From Petaurus breviceps papuanus (taxonomy: Eukaryota > Chordata > Mammalia > Diprotodontia > Petauridae), in contig JAMXIF010001194.1 of assembly GCA_028583685.1 (NCBI GenBank), positions 2,477,415-2,541,414 of the forward strand: a DNA stretch of 64,000 bases, written 5' to 3'. Positions 11,008 through 22,478 of the stretch are shown here, piece by piece. The position numbers and the translations under genes were made by a program. The notes beneath the pieces are model-generated. The model ran no database searches and was not told the DNA's origin. It worked only from the letters and a program-made list of their open reading frames with translations. The number at the start of each line of letters is the position of its first letter. Positions within the stretch are counted from its first letter, which is position 1.

Positions 11008-11112
11008 CAAGAGAAAGGCTCGAATGGCAGGTATCTTGTTCAGTTCCATCAGAAGTCTCAAAGCCTTCTCATGATTGCTGCAATATTCCTCATACACACA
11101 GAATTTGTCCTT
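11008..11112 (-). CDS. PREX1: PREX1 coding exon 4 (DH domain)
   Basis: This 105-bp minus-strand exon encodes 35 residues: [20 protein letters not shown], then [16 protein letters not shown] pyrimidine-rich acceptor ending TTCTTACAG abuts 11112 and the donor is GTATGT (11002-11007). The peptide continues directly from exon 3 (FLKF then KDKF) and into exon 5 (AFLL then SCML). The [18 protein letters not shown] stretch is P-Rex1-specific; P-Rex2 has [18 protein letters not shown]. Differences from human are V to M after RLL and TV to AI before RAF. The segment is about human residues 139-173 of the DH domain. All boundaries are phase 0. Confidence 0.97.
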
Positions 11113-11229
11113 CTGTAAGAAAATAGTACACTCCTGTAAGAAAGGGGGAGGTAAATCTTTGGGGGTGGTCTCTGAGTCAGAATGGACTATTCTGATTTGG
11201 GAAGATGAGAGGTTAATGGGATCCAGAGA

Positions 11230-11330
11230 TAGAAAGGATTTAAAGATATTCTAGTTGAGACTCCTCTTCATTTTACAGAGGGGAAACTGAGGCCCAGATA
11301 GTAGCTGAGCAGAGAGGATGACAACCTCCA
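11230..11330 (-). repeat. MIR-type SINE fragment, antisense
   Basis: ATTCTAGTTGAGACTCCTCT, then TTTTACAGAGGGGAAACTGA and GGCCCAGATAG. Confidence 0.5.
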
Positions 11331-11519
11331 CTTCCATATACATCTATTCATTTTTCTTCTTTTTCTATCCCATTTGAAGGGAAGAACATCAAATCCGCAT
11401 CATGTAGTCATAAGAGCTTAATGATTAGCTGATAATGAGTCTGTTATTATAAAATAGAGCTATTTTATTTAACATAAATAGTATGTTAGAGAGCAAATTC
11501 AAAAATCATCTGGAAAGAA

Positions 11520-11690
11520 GAGAAGATACACAATCTGGAGCTGGAAATTAGAAATCGCCTATTCTAGCCTGCTAATTTTATAGATGAGAAAGAATACCCA
11601 GAGGGAGGAAGAGTTTTTCACAATGTTAGTCAATGGCAAAAGCAACATATGAACCCAAATCTTCTAATTTTTCTGGAGGCCTTAAGGAGT
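11520..11690 (-). repeat. MIR-type SINE, antisense
   Basis: GAGCTGGAAATTAGAAATCG, then TTTTATAGATGAGAAAGAAT and TATGAACCCAAATCTTCTAA; diverged. Confidence 0.5.
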
Positions 11691-11944
11691 CCAAATACTT
11701 CAGCCTAGAGGCTTAAATGAGGACTGGTCAAATGAGGTCTAAAACACTGTAGCTACACACAGCTTAAAATTCTGAGACAAGACAGTTTTCTTTTTTCCAA
11801 GTTTCCAATGACCTTTCCTTATTGAATATTCATTATCCATTATGAATAAACAATGTGGAAAGAACTGGATTCAAATTCCAATTGACATTTACCAGCTGTG
11901 TAAGCACAGATAAATCATTTAACCTCTCTGAGCCTTCTAAAATG

Positions 11945-12920
11945 GCATGATGCCATTAATTGGGAACTAGCTAAACAAGTTACGGTATATGAATATGATA
12001 GAATACTACCATGTTTCCCCAATAATAAGACACTGTCTTTTTTTTTTTTTTTTTTTTGGAAAGAAAAACACCAGAGGGTTTATTTTCAGAAGAGGGCTTA
12101 TGTTGTCCTGCCTCAGCTCTCCTCCACGGCACTGCTCTCAATGGCGCCAGCAAGCAAATCACTGGGGAAGAACAGGATGATGTGCTCACTGCTGCAGCTC
12201 TGATTGGATGCAGCTCAGAGCACGGCGTGCGTTTCGGGGGGGGAGGGGGGAGCGGTGCATACAGAGGGTACCGTAATGTAGCGTGTAGGGCAGGGGATCA
12301 CCTTTACTACAGTAGCAATCTCAATAGGGTTTATTTTCGGGGGAGGGCTTATTTTAGAGGAATCTTACACAGTAAGGGGAGGGCTTATTTTCAGGATAGG
12401 TCTTATTATCGGGGGAACACAGTATCATGCTGTAAGAAATGATGGAGGGGGTGGTTTCAGAAAAACCTGGAAAGATTTCTATGAACTGATGCAAGTAAGG
12501 AAAACAAGGAGAATAATTTATACACAACAATAATACTGTAAAGGTAATTGACTTTAAGACTTAGAAACTGATCAACACAATGACTAAACCACAATTCCTG
12601 AGGACTCATAAAAAAACATGCTGCCCATCTCCAGATAGAGAAGTAATGGACTTCAAAGTGCAGATAGAAGCATGTTTTCTTCTCTTTCTTTCTTTTTTTG
12701 GACACAGCTAATGTGGGAATTTATTTTGCATGACTATACATATTTGTAATGGGTTGGTTCTGGGAGGGTGTTGGGGAAGAAGAGAATTCAGAAAAGAAAA
12801 TAAAAGAAAATGGGGTTATTGAGGGGAAAAGTAAGAGAACAGGAAGAGGGGAGGCATTCTGGAAATGACTGTGGTATAAAAACAAAACAAAATATATTTT
12901 ATACAAGTAAAATAAACAGA
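11945..12920 (+). mobile_element. Marsupial L1 3' end, split by a MITE
   Basis: The sense L1 ORF2 end and 3' UTR are recognisable: CATTAATTGGGAACTAGCTA, TATGAATATGATAGAATACT before the break, then ATGCTGTAAGAAATGATGGA, CCTGGAAAGATTTCTATGAA and CTGATGC after it. The 3' UTR continues to about 12920. The two halves read continuously once the 414-bp MITE and one copy of its TA target are removed, so the L1 was in place first. Confidence 0.8.
12009..12422. mobile_element. TA-flanked MITE (Tc1/mariner-like), copy 1
   Basis: A 414-bp element with inverted ends: CCATGTTTCCCCAATAATAA at the left, and a right end whose reverse complement is CTGTGTTCCCCCGATAATAA. It is flanked by TA on both sides (12007-12008 and 12423-12424), the target duplication of Tc1/mariner-type transposons. 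GGCTTATTTT-like words recur several times near both ends in the same orientation. A T run occupies 12038-12057. The right half is very close to the copy at 49.2-49.6 kb, but the left interior differs. No transposase is encoded; the open frames inside are incidental. Confidence 0.85.
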
Positions 12921-13045
12921 CCAATGGATAGATGTACAATGGCACAATGTATTTCCTAGGACTGTTATGACCTGCTTGCAAAATTTAAAAAACTACAGAA
13001 ACACAGGTTATCATCATGAAAAGCACATCGCATCACATATTTTTT

Positions 13046-13112
13046 CTCTCTCTCTCTCTTCCTCCCTCCCTCCCACTCTCTTCCTCTCTCATACACACCC
13101 ACACACATACTT
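13046..13112 (+). repeat. (TC)n / CA-rich low-complexity tract
   Basis: TCTCTCTCTCTCTTCC followed by CCTCCCTCCC and CACACCCACACACATAC. Confidence 0.9.
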
Positions 13113-14084
13113 TTTTGGTTTAGAATATTCAAAAACAAGAGTAAGAAATGAAATATTAAAGCCGTTAACATTTATAGATGTTTGAATTAGGTACCAAGAG
13201 GTGGTAGCAACAACCAAAGGTGGAAAGATCATCAAGTGCTGGGTCCAAGAGGGCGGCCTCTGATACCAGGCTCTCCCCTAGGACCTAGGACCTGCTCCTC
13301 TAGATGCTCTTTCTGCACCCAGAAAGTACAGAACCAGCTTCACTCCTTCTCAGAGATTGGATAAGGAGTTTTCTTGTACCTCAACCTACTGCCATTTCCA
13401 AAAATGGTTCCTACTCTGCCCCACATCACAAAACCTGAGAAAATGCTCAGGCCTCAAGCCTTTTGTTCCCATCAACTCGTCTGGTAGATGGGGAAAAGGA
13501 GATGGCAGTGGGCTACCACATATGAAAGTGATATCTACTCTACCTTGTATCTGCCCTTAGTCTCAGAAAATAATGCCTCAATGCTCAATAGCAACCAAGC
13601 ATCCAAGTAGGAGGGGGCTGCCCCAGATCCGGCTATTATCTTCACAATTATTAGACTGGGACCTCCATCACAGCTCCTCCAAACCCAGCAACTGGATCTG
13701 TAGTCCTCTTTACCCCTAAACCTAATCAACCTTATGTCAAGTAGTTATACCCTGTTCTAGTAAACAAGTGTGTAAAATACGACCAACTCAGCCTTCCATA
13801 AGTCAGAGATGAGGCCCCTCACCACCATTATCCTGTATTGGACCGGTGCCTCAGAAACCAAGTCTGTCACCAACACTACACCTAGGACACTCAGAACCTG
13901 AAACTAGACCGGGCTAGCTCTAGAGTCAAGTACAAGATTCTAGATGTATGTCATCCCCCACCTTCTAGGGCTGTGACAAAGAAACTGGCAGCAAGCATGA
14001 TTGTTCAGGACCTCCTCAGGCCCTAATTGTCAGGTATATTATTGACCCAGATATCCCACCCAATCTTTGCTCACTTAATTCCTT

Positions 14085-14480
14085 GTTTTTATTTTAAACT
14101 TAAAAAATAAAGGGAAAAAGAAACAAATACTAAAACTAAAATAATACAAAATAGGAAAAGAAAAAAAACCACTGCCATGTGCACAGCAGAACATGAGAGG
14201 ATTCAAAATAGATGGCAATAAATTTCCATTTCAAGAAAGTCTATATAATAAATGCTACACATTGTGTTCAGAGCTGCCTATCTTCCCTCTACTTCCTTGT
14301 AAGTTTTCTTTTGTTCTCTGCTATGCAGTTTTTACCTTGTTATTTTTCTCCTTTCCTCCCTCTTCTCCCTCATAAGACTACAATTAAGCTTGGATATATT
14401 TATAGATATATAAATATAGAAATAGATAGACATACATATATACTTACATATACATATATACATACATACATACATAATTC
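14085..14480 (-). repeat. Possible antisense L1-type 3' UTR with AT/TACA simple repeats
   Basis: AT-rich stretch with A-rich blocks at 14095-14170 and a (TACATA)n-like tract at 14398-14476. The layout resembles antisense L1 3' UTR copies elsewhere, but identity is weak. Confidence 0.35.
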
Positions 14481-15629
14481 CTTTTTTAGTGTTTGGAGAA
14501 AGACCTATGATTCCGCTATGGTATCAGTCTGATCTGATCCACTATGGAATATCCCAAGACCCTCTGTTGCCATCAATCAATTTCTCTGTATCATCCATCT
14601 TTGGGACCCTGTCCAGTCATCAACTAACCTCTAGGTCAATCACCCTTCTTTAACCTAAATCTGAATAAAAATCTAATCTCCTTTCACCAACATATTGTGA
14701 TCAAGAGTCAAGACCAAGGAGTCAAATCAGTCTGATCTCCCCTAACATGAGCATAGGCCATAAGGATGAAATGGGAAGAAAGGAAGAACCTGGAGTTGGA
14801 CCTGGGCAATCCACATGCAAAACTAGCCAAGGTACAAAGTGAGAAATCAGTCACCAGATGTGGGAGATTATACATGTCTTCCAGCTACATCTGGATCTGC
14901 AAAAAACAAAGCTTTGCCTAATGACCAGTGCTCTGTAAAGAAGAACCAGGAGGCTGAAAAAAGGGCAGGATAATGGCCTATAATTTGGGAGATAACCGTG
15001 TGGGCAAGATAATAGAAAGGGAAAACAGGATGAGAGACTGATCTTGGGTCCAGATGCTGCAAGCATGGAATCCAAAGGTTAAAGTAAGGTGATTTTCAGC
15101 TTCTAAAAAATCTCACCAAGTAAGATCTATAAACTGACACCTATCACAGAGTATATTTGATGGCTCCAACTGCCTCAAAATTTCCCCTCTGGCCTAACTG
15201 AGAGCCTTAAATCCCCACCATTGGTCAGTCCTGAAAACCGCTGTGAAGAAATTCAATTACACACTCAGCCTTTATCAGCTATTAATACCTTAATACTGAA
15301 TTGATCATCAAAGGAATAACCTAGTACAATAGTGAAAACAAGATCTGGGTTCAAGGCCTGACTCTGCCACTCACTTTAGACTAGTCCCTTAAACGATCAG
15401 CAGAATGAAGAGATTGGACTAAATGGTGTGAAAGGGTCTTCCATCTCTAAAATCCTGACTCCTAACTTCCCCCCTCCAAAAAAAAAAGAAAAAAATAAAG
15501 GCACTGGCCTAGTTGAGTTCTAAAGCTACTACCAGCTCTAAATCCCATTATCAATAATATATGATTAGCTGGTTTGTCCCAGAGGGGCTGGAGGCCAAGG
15601 TCCAGGGGGAGAGAAAAGGAAATAATAAT

Positions 15630-15840
15630 GAAAGGTTTCTACCCCATTTTTAGGTACTTTACATTCATTTACTCATCACAAAGACTCTGGTGATGTATCA
15701 TTATTCTAATTTTATAGAAAAGAAAACTGAGGACCAGGGGAAAGGGAAGTGATAGGTCAGAGAGTAGTAAGCAGCAGTTAGGACTTGAATTTAGCTCTCC
15801 AGAATTCTAATCCAGGTCTCCTCCCACTACAGCATGCAGT
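15630..15840 (-). repeat. MIR-type SINE, antisense
   Basis: CTTTACATTCATTTACTCAT, then TTTTATAGAAAAGAAAACTG, AGGACCAGGGG and ATTCTAATCCAGGTCTCCTC. Confidence 0.6.
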
Positions 15841-16197
15841 ACTATACCGAAAGGGACATGTGCGAGGCCTGAGCATGGCCTAAAGTCAGGAAGACCTGTC
15901 CAAATCTGGACTCTGAGACTAATCTGGCAAGTCACTCGATCTTTTGACTCAGTTTTTCACCTGCAAAATGAGAAAAATAGCACAGTGCTTGGCACATAAC
16001 TAAATTTTTATTGTTGTGGTTGTAATTATTGAGTCTAGCATAGTCTGGGAGGAAAAAGCAGTAAGTTAATAGCAGATAGACTAGAGTAGCACAAAGGATT
16101 ACCTCTACCTGAAGGTAGTAATAAGGCTTGATGGAGGCAAAGAAAGGACAAGATAGCAATAAGCCTTTATTAAAGGAGTACCATGTGCCAGCTATGG

Positions 16198-16505
16198 GCA
16201 TCAAGGTGGTGCAGTAGATAAAGCACCAACACCCTCATTTTACAGATATGGCAGCTACAGCTATGTAGCTATGTGGTACAGGGCCTGGGGTCAGAAAGCG
16301 TCATCTTCCTAAGTTCATATCCAGCCTCAGACACTTGCTAGCTATGTGACCCTGGTGAAGCCACTTCACCCTGTTTGCCTCATTTTCCTCATCTGTAAAA
16401 TGAGCTGGAGAAGGAAATGGCAAACCAGTCTGGTGTCTTTGCCAAGAAAACCCTAATAGGGTCACAAAGAGCTTGACACGATTGAAACAACTAAACAACA
16501 ACACC
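16198..16505 (+). mobile_element. CORE-type marsupial SINE, long form
   Basis: Head ATCAAGGTGGTGCAGTAGAT, interrupted by a short MIR-like piece. It continues AGCCTCAGACACTTGCTAGC, TCATCTGTAAAATGAGCTGG, AGAAGGAAATGGCAAACCAG and ends ACGATTGAAACAACTAAACA. This long form differs from the short A-tailed SINE by its AACAAC-type 3' end. Confidence 0.75.
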
Positions 16506-16574
16506 ATGATGCCACCTTGAATGCTGATCCTGACAATACACAAGCTAGAGAGGAAGGAAAATGACAAGTCGGCT

Positions 16575-16690
16575 CAACAAAACAGCAAAATGTGCCAGGC
16601 CCTCTGCTAAGCATTGGGAACACAAATACAAAAGGAAACTCAATCCCTGTCCTCAGGGAGCTTACATTCTAACTGAGAATGCTAATACAC
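16575..16690 (-). repeat. L2-type 3' end, antisense
   Basis: TGTGCCAGGCCCTCTGCTAA, GCATTGGGAACACAAATAC and CAGGGAGCTTACATTCTAAC. Confidence 0.65.
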
Positions 16691-17027
16691 AAAAAGGAGC
16701 TTGAAAAAAAGGAAGGGGGGTACAGAATGGTGGGACTTAAAGGAAAAGCCAAACTACCTTCAAAACCTAAGGCAAGACCTCCTCCTCTGATAGCCACTCC
16801 CCCAAAGGCCCAAGTAGGTTGCTAACTCAAATAGCAGCCATTATTTTTGAAGAGTCCCTGAAATCAGAAGACATGTACCTTACCCTCTCTGCCCCCTACC
16901 CCACCCCACCACCTGACACCTGGCCTTCTGTCCACTTGCTCCTCTGGAAACTGTGAGCCCCCCAAAGAAGGCAAGATAAGTGCAAAATAAGAGCTGTTTC
17001 CTAGTCCTTGCCCTAGCAGAAGCAGCA

Positions 17028-17028
<1 letters not shown>

Positions 17029-17054
<26 letters not shown>
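17029..17054 (+). repeat. (CA)n microsatellite
   Basis: About 13 uninterrupted CA units. Confidence 0.95.
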
Positions 17055-17059
<5 letters not shown>

Positions 17060-17159
17060 CCAGGAGGAGAGGAAGGCGTTCCACAGGAGGCTGAGGGACT
17101 GGGGGAAAGAAAGGGAAGGCACTCCTAGATCTCTTCAGAATGGCTTTGAAAATAAACAC

Positions 17160-17265
17160 AGTGGGACAGTGAATCGAAAGAACACTGGCCTCAGACAATT
17201 ACTAGCTGTGTGACCCCAAGGAAGTCACTTAACCCCAACAGCCTCACCAAAGGAAAACACCCACA
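17160..17265 (+). mobile_element. SINE fragment (short marsupial type)
   Basis: GTGGGACAGTGAATCGAAAG, GGCCTCAGACAATTACTAGC, TGTGTGACCCCAAGGAAGTC and ACTTAACCCCAACAGCCTC. Confidence 0.65.
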
Positions 17266-17354
17266 GTGAAATGCCCTTTATCTAAATGTGAGACTCTAGC
17301 CAAGTCCTTTCCCCTCTCTCGTTTGTTTGGTTTTTTTATCTATAAAATGAGGAG

Positions 17355-17590
17355 TATCTCTCTAAGGGTCACCTTCCAACTCTCACATTCTGTTATGACA
17401 TTGCTAACACAGAACCTCTGAGCTTTGCTGTTCTTTGTTCTTTCATTTCTAACATTCCTATTGGTCCAAAAGTGTCAGAACCAGCTCTGACATCTCAAGT
17501 TTTAAGGTCTCTTTCAGCTCTAACAGTCGAAGTTCCAATGTTCCTTCCAGTTCTGACATCCTATGAAGTAATATTTCTTCCACTTCAGGA
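17355..17590 (+). repeat. Degenerate ~30-bp tail minisatellite
   Basis: Repeated units such as CACCTTCCAACTCTCACATT, TTTAAGGTCTCTTTCAGCTC, TAACAGTCGAAGTTCC and TTCCAGTTCTGACATCCTAT. About seven diverged copies. Confidence 0.6.
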
Positions 17591-18359
17591 CTTGGGATAG
17601 TAGAAAGTTATGTTTATCACCTCTGCTAAACCCAACCCAACACAATAATTATGCACATTCTGCTGCTCTTTTACTAAGTATTCTCCAACTGTTTTCCATG
17701 CACAAGACCCCCACAAATATGAAAACTATGCTCTCGATGGCTGAGTGTCTCAAGTGTTTAATTTCCTCCCTGGAACCCTGGAGGAGTCTTTGTTGTTTTC
17801 TCTTTTTTTCCCTCATGAGGAAACTAGCAGTTATATAATGACAGATGTTGGTCATGGGGGTTGGGAAAGGAGGCTGGGTCTAAAAAAAATAAAAATAAAA
17901 AAGAAGGGAGATGAGCAGAAGATGCTGCAGCTGCTGATGAGGGACAGCTGTGGGGAAGAGGGAGGCCTGGTCTTGCTCAGGACATGAAGGGCTTGGTACA
18001 GACATATTCAGAAGCAGCTGCCATAGCACAGGACACACAGAATCTAGAGGAATAGAGGCCCCCTTTTATCCACTCCCTCCTCTTTCTCTACACACTAGAC
18101 CACCCTCACAGATTATGGGCTAGTCTCTGGATGTTACTCATGCAGACACAACTAAACAGTTATGGACTCCTTCCTTGGAGGGTCCATGTGGATGTAGTTT
18201 GTCTCTCCTATCTTTGGGCCTCTGCACCAACCCCACCTCAAGGGATCTCCTCCCTCACGCTGCCCCAGTGCCTCTCCCATCCTCCACTCCTCTCAATATC
18301 TTCCATCAATTCATCTCTATGACTTTGCCCAAGCTAACCCAGCAAAATGGATGCAGTAT

Positions 18360-18480
18360 TCAAAGCAGGAAAAATAATGACACCTTGTAACTTTGGGCAA
18401 ATTAGTCCTCCTCTCTGGACCTGCTTCAACATCTATAAAATGAGACAGTTGGAATTAGCTGGTACCTAAGCTGCTATTCA
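18360..18480 (+). repeat. MIR-type SINE 3' half
   Basis: CTTTGGGCAAATTAGTCCTC, ATCTATAAAATGAGACAGTT and GGAATTAGCTGG. Confidence 0.55.
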
Positions 18481-18884
18481 GTCCTGAAATTGTTTCTCTG
18501 AGAAGGAAGAGATGGAGGAAACTAAGAATAAACCTTGAATCTTTGACTCTACTCTCCGTTCTCCCTGTGGATGCCCCAGGATGATATTCCTGACAGACTG
18601 AGGGAAGATTAAGGGATGCATCAAGAGACACAAGGAGCAGAACAGAGAAGTCTGATGGGCAAATGAAGTCTCAGGAAGACCACTTGACTGTGTGGTCAAG
18701 GCATCAAAGAGCTGACTGAAGCAAATGCCTTTTCTCTAGCTAATGCACTGATCTGACTTGACAAGTTGCCTATGAAGGGATTCAGGAAAGGATTCAGGGC
18801 ACTAAGGAAAGGCCCAAGGGCCATTATCATGCCTAATGTTTCCAGGCTCCAGCAAAAGGTAATTCAGCAAGCCAACAGGGATCA

Positions 18885-19015
18885 TCAGAGCTGAAAGGAT
18901 CAAACTGGAAGAGACTTTTGAACACAGAATTTTCTAAACTGGAAAGGACCTTCTAATAAGGAATGTCAAAACTGGAAGGGCACAGGATGTCAAAGCTGGG
19001 AGGGACCAGGAGGAT
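18885..19015 (-). repeat. Tail minisatellite, opposite orientation
   Basis: Reverse-oriented units: AGAGCTGAAAGGATCAAACT, AACTGGAAAGGACCTTCTAA, GTCAAAACTGGAAGGG and GTCAAAGCTGGGAGGGACC. These are the inverse of the unit at 5575-5815. Confidence 0.6.
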
Positions 19016-19229
19016 TACAGAGATCAAGCAGTGGATTTGGAAAAGCTTTCAAATTGCAGTTCTGATATATTACCTAGCTTTGGGCAAGTAAAATAACTTC
19101 TCCAAGTCTCCAACTCTCATTAAAATGTACTCCCACTCCATCAATTTCATTATCTATAAAATTGAGGGAGAGGCTATTGAACAAGATCAGAAGTGTTTCA
19201 CCAGAAAAACTCCCCAAGAGTACCTAAAG

Positions 19230-19361
19230 AAGATTAAAATATAATTGGGAATTTAAAAAATAAATAAAAATATAACACGATACAGATAATGTTAATTTGA
19301 GGTTTTCTAAGTCAATTTGTGGCCAGCAGGTAACCACTGATATATAAGTTTGACACCACTG
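19230..19361 (-). mobile_element. hAT-like non-autonomous element, copy A
   Basis: AGATTAAAATATAATTGGGA, AAAAAATAAATAAAAATATA, GGTTTTCTAAGTCAATTTGT and end GTTTGACACCACTG. It aligns with the element at 24.7-24.9 kb and ends in the inverse of a CAGTGGTGTCAAAC-type hAT terminus. Confidence 0.6.
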
Positions 19362-19424
19362 AGTTAGATGACCTCTAAGGTCCTTTATAATTCTAAATTC
19401 ATGATCCGAACTCCGCTTGATCAA

Positions 19425-19590
19425 TTAACCAACATATATTTAAAGTGCCTACGATGCACCAGGCACTGTACTATACAATGAGGATACAGAGACAAAAATG
19501 AAATTGTCCTTGCCCTCAAACAGGTTGCATTCTATAAGGACAGACAACTTATACACCCAGAAGCACGTATGAAATAAATACAATATATAC
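19425..19590 (-). repeat. L2-type 3' end, antisense
   Basis: CACCAGGCACTGTACTATAC, GAGGATACAGAGACAAAAAT and GTTGCATTCTATAAGGACAG. Confidence 0.65.
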
Positions 19591-19959
19591 AATTCCAATC
19601 ATTCTCCTAAACTCCAGTACCACATTGCCAGCTACTTTGGGCAATCTCAAACAAAATACTCCCATAAGTATCTCCTACAGAACTCACCTCTTCCATATCC
19701 ACAAAGGAAACCATAATCTTTCCCCAAAAACATTTCCCCCTTGCAAACTAACTTAGTAATAAGTTAAGGACATTATCACCTTCCCAGTTTGCATCCATAC
19801 TTCCGATCATGGCATCAACTTTCAACTCCTTACCCTCACCCCAAATATAGAAGCTGTTGCCAAGCCTTGTTTCTATCTTCACTCCCTCACATAGCTAGCT
19901 CTCCTCTCCCCTCCCCTCCTCTCAACTACAACAGCTACCACCCTGAACAGAGTCCTTCA

Positions 19960-20480
19960 TCAGCTGGGATTAATACAACCTGTCTCCCTGCCTCAAGCTT
20001 CACCTCCTGCACTTGACTGCCAAAGTGATTTTTCTGAAGTGTAGGTCTGACCAGGTTACCTTTCCAAACACTCAATGACTCCCTGTGATCTCCAGAATCC
20101 TCTGTTTAGCATTTAAAGCTTTTCATAACCTGAGGGCCCCTACCTAACTTTCCAGTCTGCTATTCAAACAGCACTGGCCTATTTGCTGTTCTTCAAACAT
20201 GAAACTCCATTTCCATCCCTGATCCCCTGTCCTGGCTATCCCCCATGTCTGAAATGCCCTCCTTCTTCAACTGCAACTCTTAGCCTCTTTCCAGACTCAG
20301 CTCAAATCCTACTTTGTGCAGGTTTTTCTTAGTCCTCTCATCTGCTGGTGCCTTCCCTTCTCACAATGACTTCCATCTATCCTGTATATATCTTATATAT
20401 ACCTATTCCTTTGTATGTTCTCTCATACACCAGAATGTGAATTCTTTAAACAGAGTACGCTGTTTTTGTACATTTCTGTA
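19960..20480 (+). mobile_element. L2-type LINE 3' region, sense
   Basis: Ordered L2 landmarks: CTGACCAGGTTACCTTTCCA, TAAAGCTTTTCATAACCTGA, GCCCTCCTTCTTCAACTGCA, AGACTCAGCTCAAATCCTAC and CAGAATGTGAATTCTTTAAA. Confidence 0.7.
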
Positions 20481-21113
20481 CAAGGGGCAACCTGTGGAAA
20501 GGAATGGAAATAAGATGTTATATGTAAGGAAAATTTAGAATTAATGTAGAATAAGGTCAGAGACAATTAAAGAAAGAAGTGATAACGGCTTAGGGTGGTG
20601 GCTATGGGAATAGAGAGAAGGGAACAGAGTTTTTGTGTTGGTGAGACTGGCAAGTCTTGGCAAATGATTGAAGAAGCAAGGAACTGGGAATAAGTTTCCA
20701 TTTGACTTCTCTTGCTCCCTGAGGGCAGTGACCATGTCTGTACTGTTCCTTAGAGATAGGGCACTACAAGTCTTTGTTTGACAATATGATCCCAGGGAGT
20801 CAACCCAGGAAGCTGGCACTCAGTAAAGTACCTTTGGAGAAAGAGAGCAGGTTCTCTGCATACAAGGGAAAAGGGTAGACTTTCTAAAAATACATCTTTG
20901 CTGAGTTAGACTTGAGGCCCCTTCTATTGTTCCAGTCTCTAGGCTGGGAATGGATCGCCTACTCTGCCCCCCTTTTCCAGACCTTTACAATCCCTAAGAA
21001 AACATAAGACCTGCTTGCCTGCCCTTGGGGAAGAAGAAAAGGGCAGCTGAGCTTGGGGAGGGAGGAATGTAGGAAGGAAGCCATAAGCCACCCAGTCATT
21101 TAACTTTACTCAC

Positions 21114-21236
21114 AAATTTTAAGAATACATTTCCAAGTTCATGTTGAGACTGAGGCTCAGGTTGTAAACAAAACTCCAAGGCATTCAGGAATTCCTTATG
21201 AACCTCCAAGATATCTTCGATGTTGGAAAAGAGAAT
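21114..21236 (-). CDS. PREX1: PREX1 coding exon 3 (DH domain)
   Basis: This 123-bp minus-strand exon encodes 41 residues, from [16 protein letters not shown] to [12 protein letters not shown]. The acceptor is TTCCCTGCAG (from 21237) and the donor is GTGAGT (21108-21113), both strong consensus sites. Human P-Rex1 has [41 protein letters not shown] by memory, so most residues are identical and the differences are conservative (V/I, D/E, Y/F, H/Q). P-Rex2 has AQQEVGTCFLHF at the end and fits less well, which separates the paralogues. The segment forms central DH helices (about human residues 98-138). Both exon boundaries are phase 0, so the exon is symmetrical. Confidence 0.96.
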
Positions 21237-21629
21237 CTGCAGGGAAACAGAAAGTTCATATTAGTTGAGGTCAAAAAGAGTAGAGTTTCAAATACAAATA
21301 AATTCCCAAATATTTCCTGAGCCTCTTGCCCAAGATCACAGGTACTAAGCAATAGAACCACTTCTAACTCCAGACCCTGGTCTCAAATTCAAATGGTTCT
21401 GAATAAAAAGCAAGAGTGATTGAATCAGTATGAATCTGAGCAAACTACAGCATCCCTGGAAAACTAATTTCCTCCTCTTTTTTTTTTTAAAGTAAGGAGG
21501 TTGAACTAAGTAAAAAGTTTAGACAAGTCTTGGCTCTAGCCCTCATGGACCTTACTGTCTGGGTAAGGAAAAAAAAGCATAAACCTAGATACCTAAAAGA
21601 TGCAACATTATAATGAGAAAAGTGCAAAA

Positions 21630-22195
21630 CAAGACAATGAGGTGGGTAAGGTAAAGAAAGCATCTAAGCTGGACTTTAAATGATAGGTGGGGACAACACT
21701 AAAAAGGGACAGGGAAAAAAGGATACTTGAGGCATAAGGAACAATCTGAGTAAGGGAATGAGCACAAAGTATTGGGGGGGGGGGCATAGTGCAGAATGAT
21801 ACAGTTTGGTTAAAGTGTGAAGGCTCATGGAGGGCAATAATATGTGATTAATCTGGAAAAGTAAGAGGGTGTCTCAACACCATGGTGGTCAAACTGGGGA
21901 GGGCCTGAATTCGATATTGAAGATAAGCAACTGGTTTTTATTAGAGAAGTACATGACAAAATCATCCATAAGAAACATTATTCCAGCAGCAGTAGAAAAC
22001 ATGAATTAGAAGGGTGAGAAGCAGGGAGACCTATAAAAGGTTATAACAGTACAGGGAGAAATAACTATGGTCTGTTCTAGGGTGTTTTGTGTAGGAATAG
22101 ACACAAGATGAGAGAAGAAAGATGTTGGATGGTGGAAGCTACAGAACTTGGTAATTAACTGAATATATGAGAGGTAAGGAAGAAGAAAGGGTTAA
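21630..22195 (-). mobile_element. L2-type LINE fragment, antisense
   Basis: GGGACAACACTAAAAAGGGA, AAGGAACAATCTGAGTAAGG, GGAGGGCAATAATATGTGAT and AGGAATAGACACAAGATGAG, the inverted L2 3' region. An 11-base G run lies at 21774-21784. Confidence 0.55.
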
Positions 22196-22284
22196 TGATA
22201 GCACTGAACCCCTTCATCAGTAAAGTAAGTTTCATGACCTCTCCCCTGGCCCTGGCCAACATTCAGCCTAGGTACGTGACCTCC

Positions 22285-22390
22285 CCCTTCTGGAACATAA
22301 GCTTCTTGATGGCAGGGACTCTTTTTGCTAAACATAGTGCTTATCACATATTAAGCACTTAGTAAATGCGTTTTTGCTTATTCATTTGTT
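22285..22390 (+). repeat. L2-type 3' end, sense
   Basis: GGAACATAAGCTTCTTGATG, GCAGGGACTCTTTTTGC and AAGCACTTAGTAAATGCG. Confidence 0.65.
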
Positions 22391-22478
22391 CCTTCAGCAC
22401 AATCTAAGTGGAATTCAGAAGACAGGTCAGGGTTAAAATTGTAGATCTAGGAATCCTGCATTGAAATGGTCCTTAAAA

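Larger units (their letters stand above)
11113..21113 (-). other. PREX1: PREX1 intron 3
   Basis: Complete intron of 10001 bp with GTGAGT donor and TTACAG acceptor. It carries an L1 3' end split by a TA-flanked MITE, SINEs, MIR and L2 copies, a hAT-like element and tail minisatellites in both orientations. Stretches about 13190-14060, 14530-15360 and 17590-18350 show no recognised feature. Confidence 0.9.

Noticed and set aside
12056-12442. 128-codon open frame whose end (YRGYRNVAC, RGRAYFRGILHSKGRAYF) recurs at 49396-49629
   Set aside because: The similarity is explained by the two MITE copies; the peptide repeat comes from the GGCTTATTTT words of the element, not from selection on a protein.
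14398-14476. Possible tandem satellite (TACATA)n
   Set aside because: Short, irregular AT/TACA simple sequence at the edge of an AT-rich retroposon-like stretch; not a satellite array.
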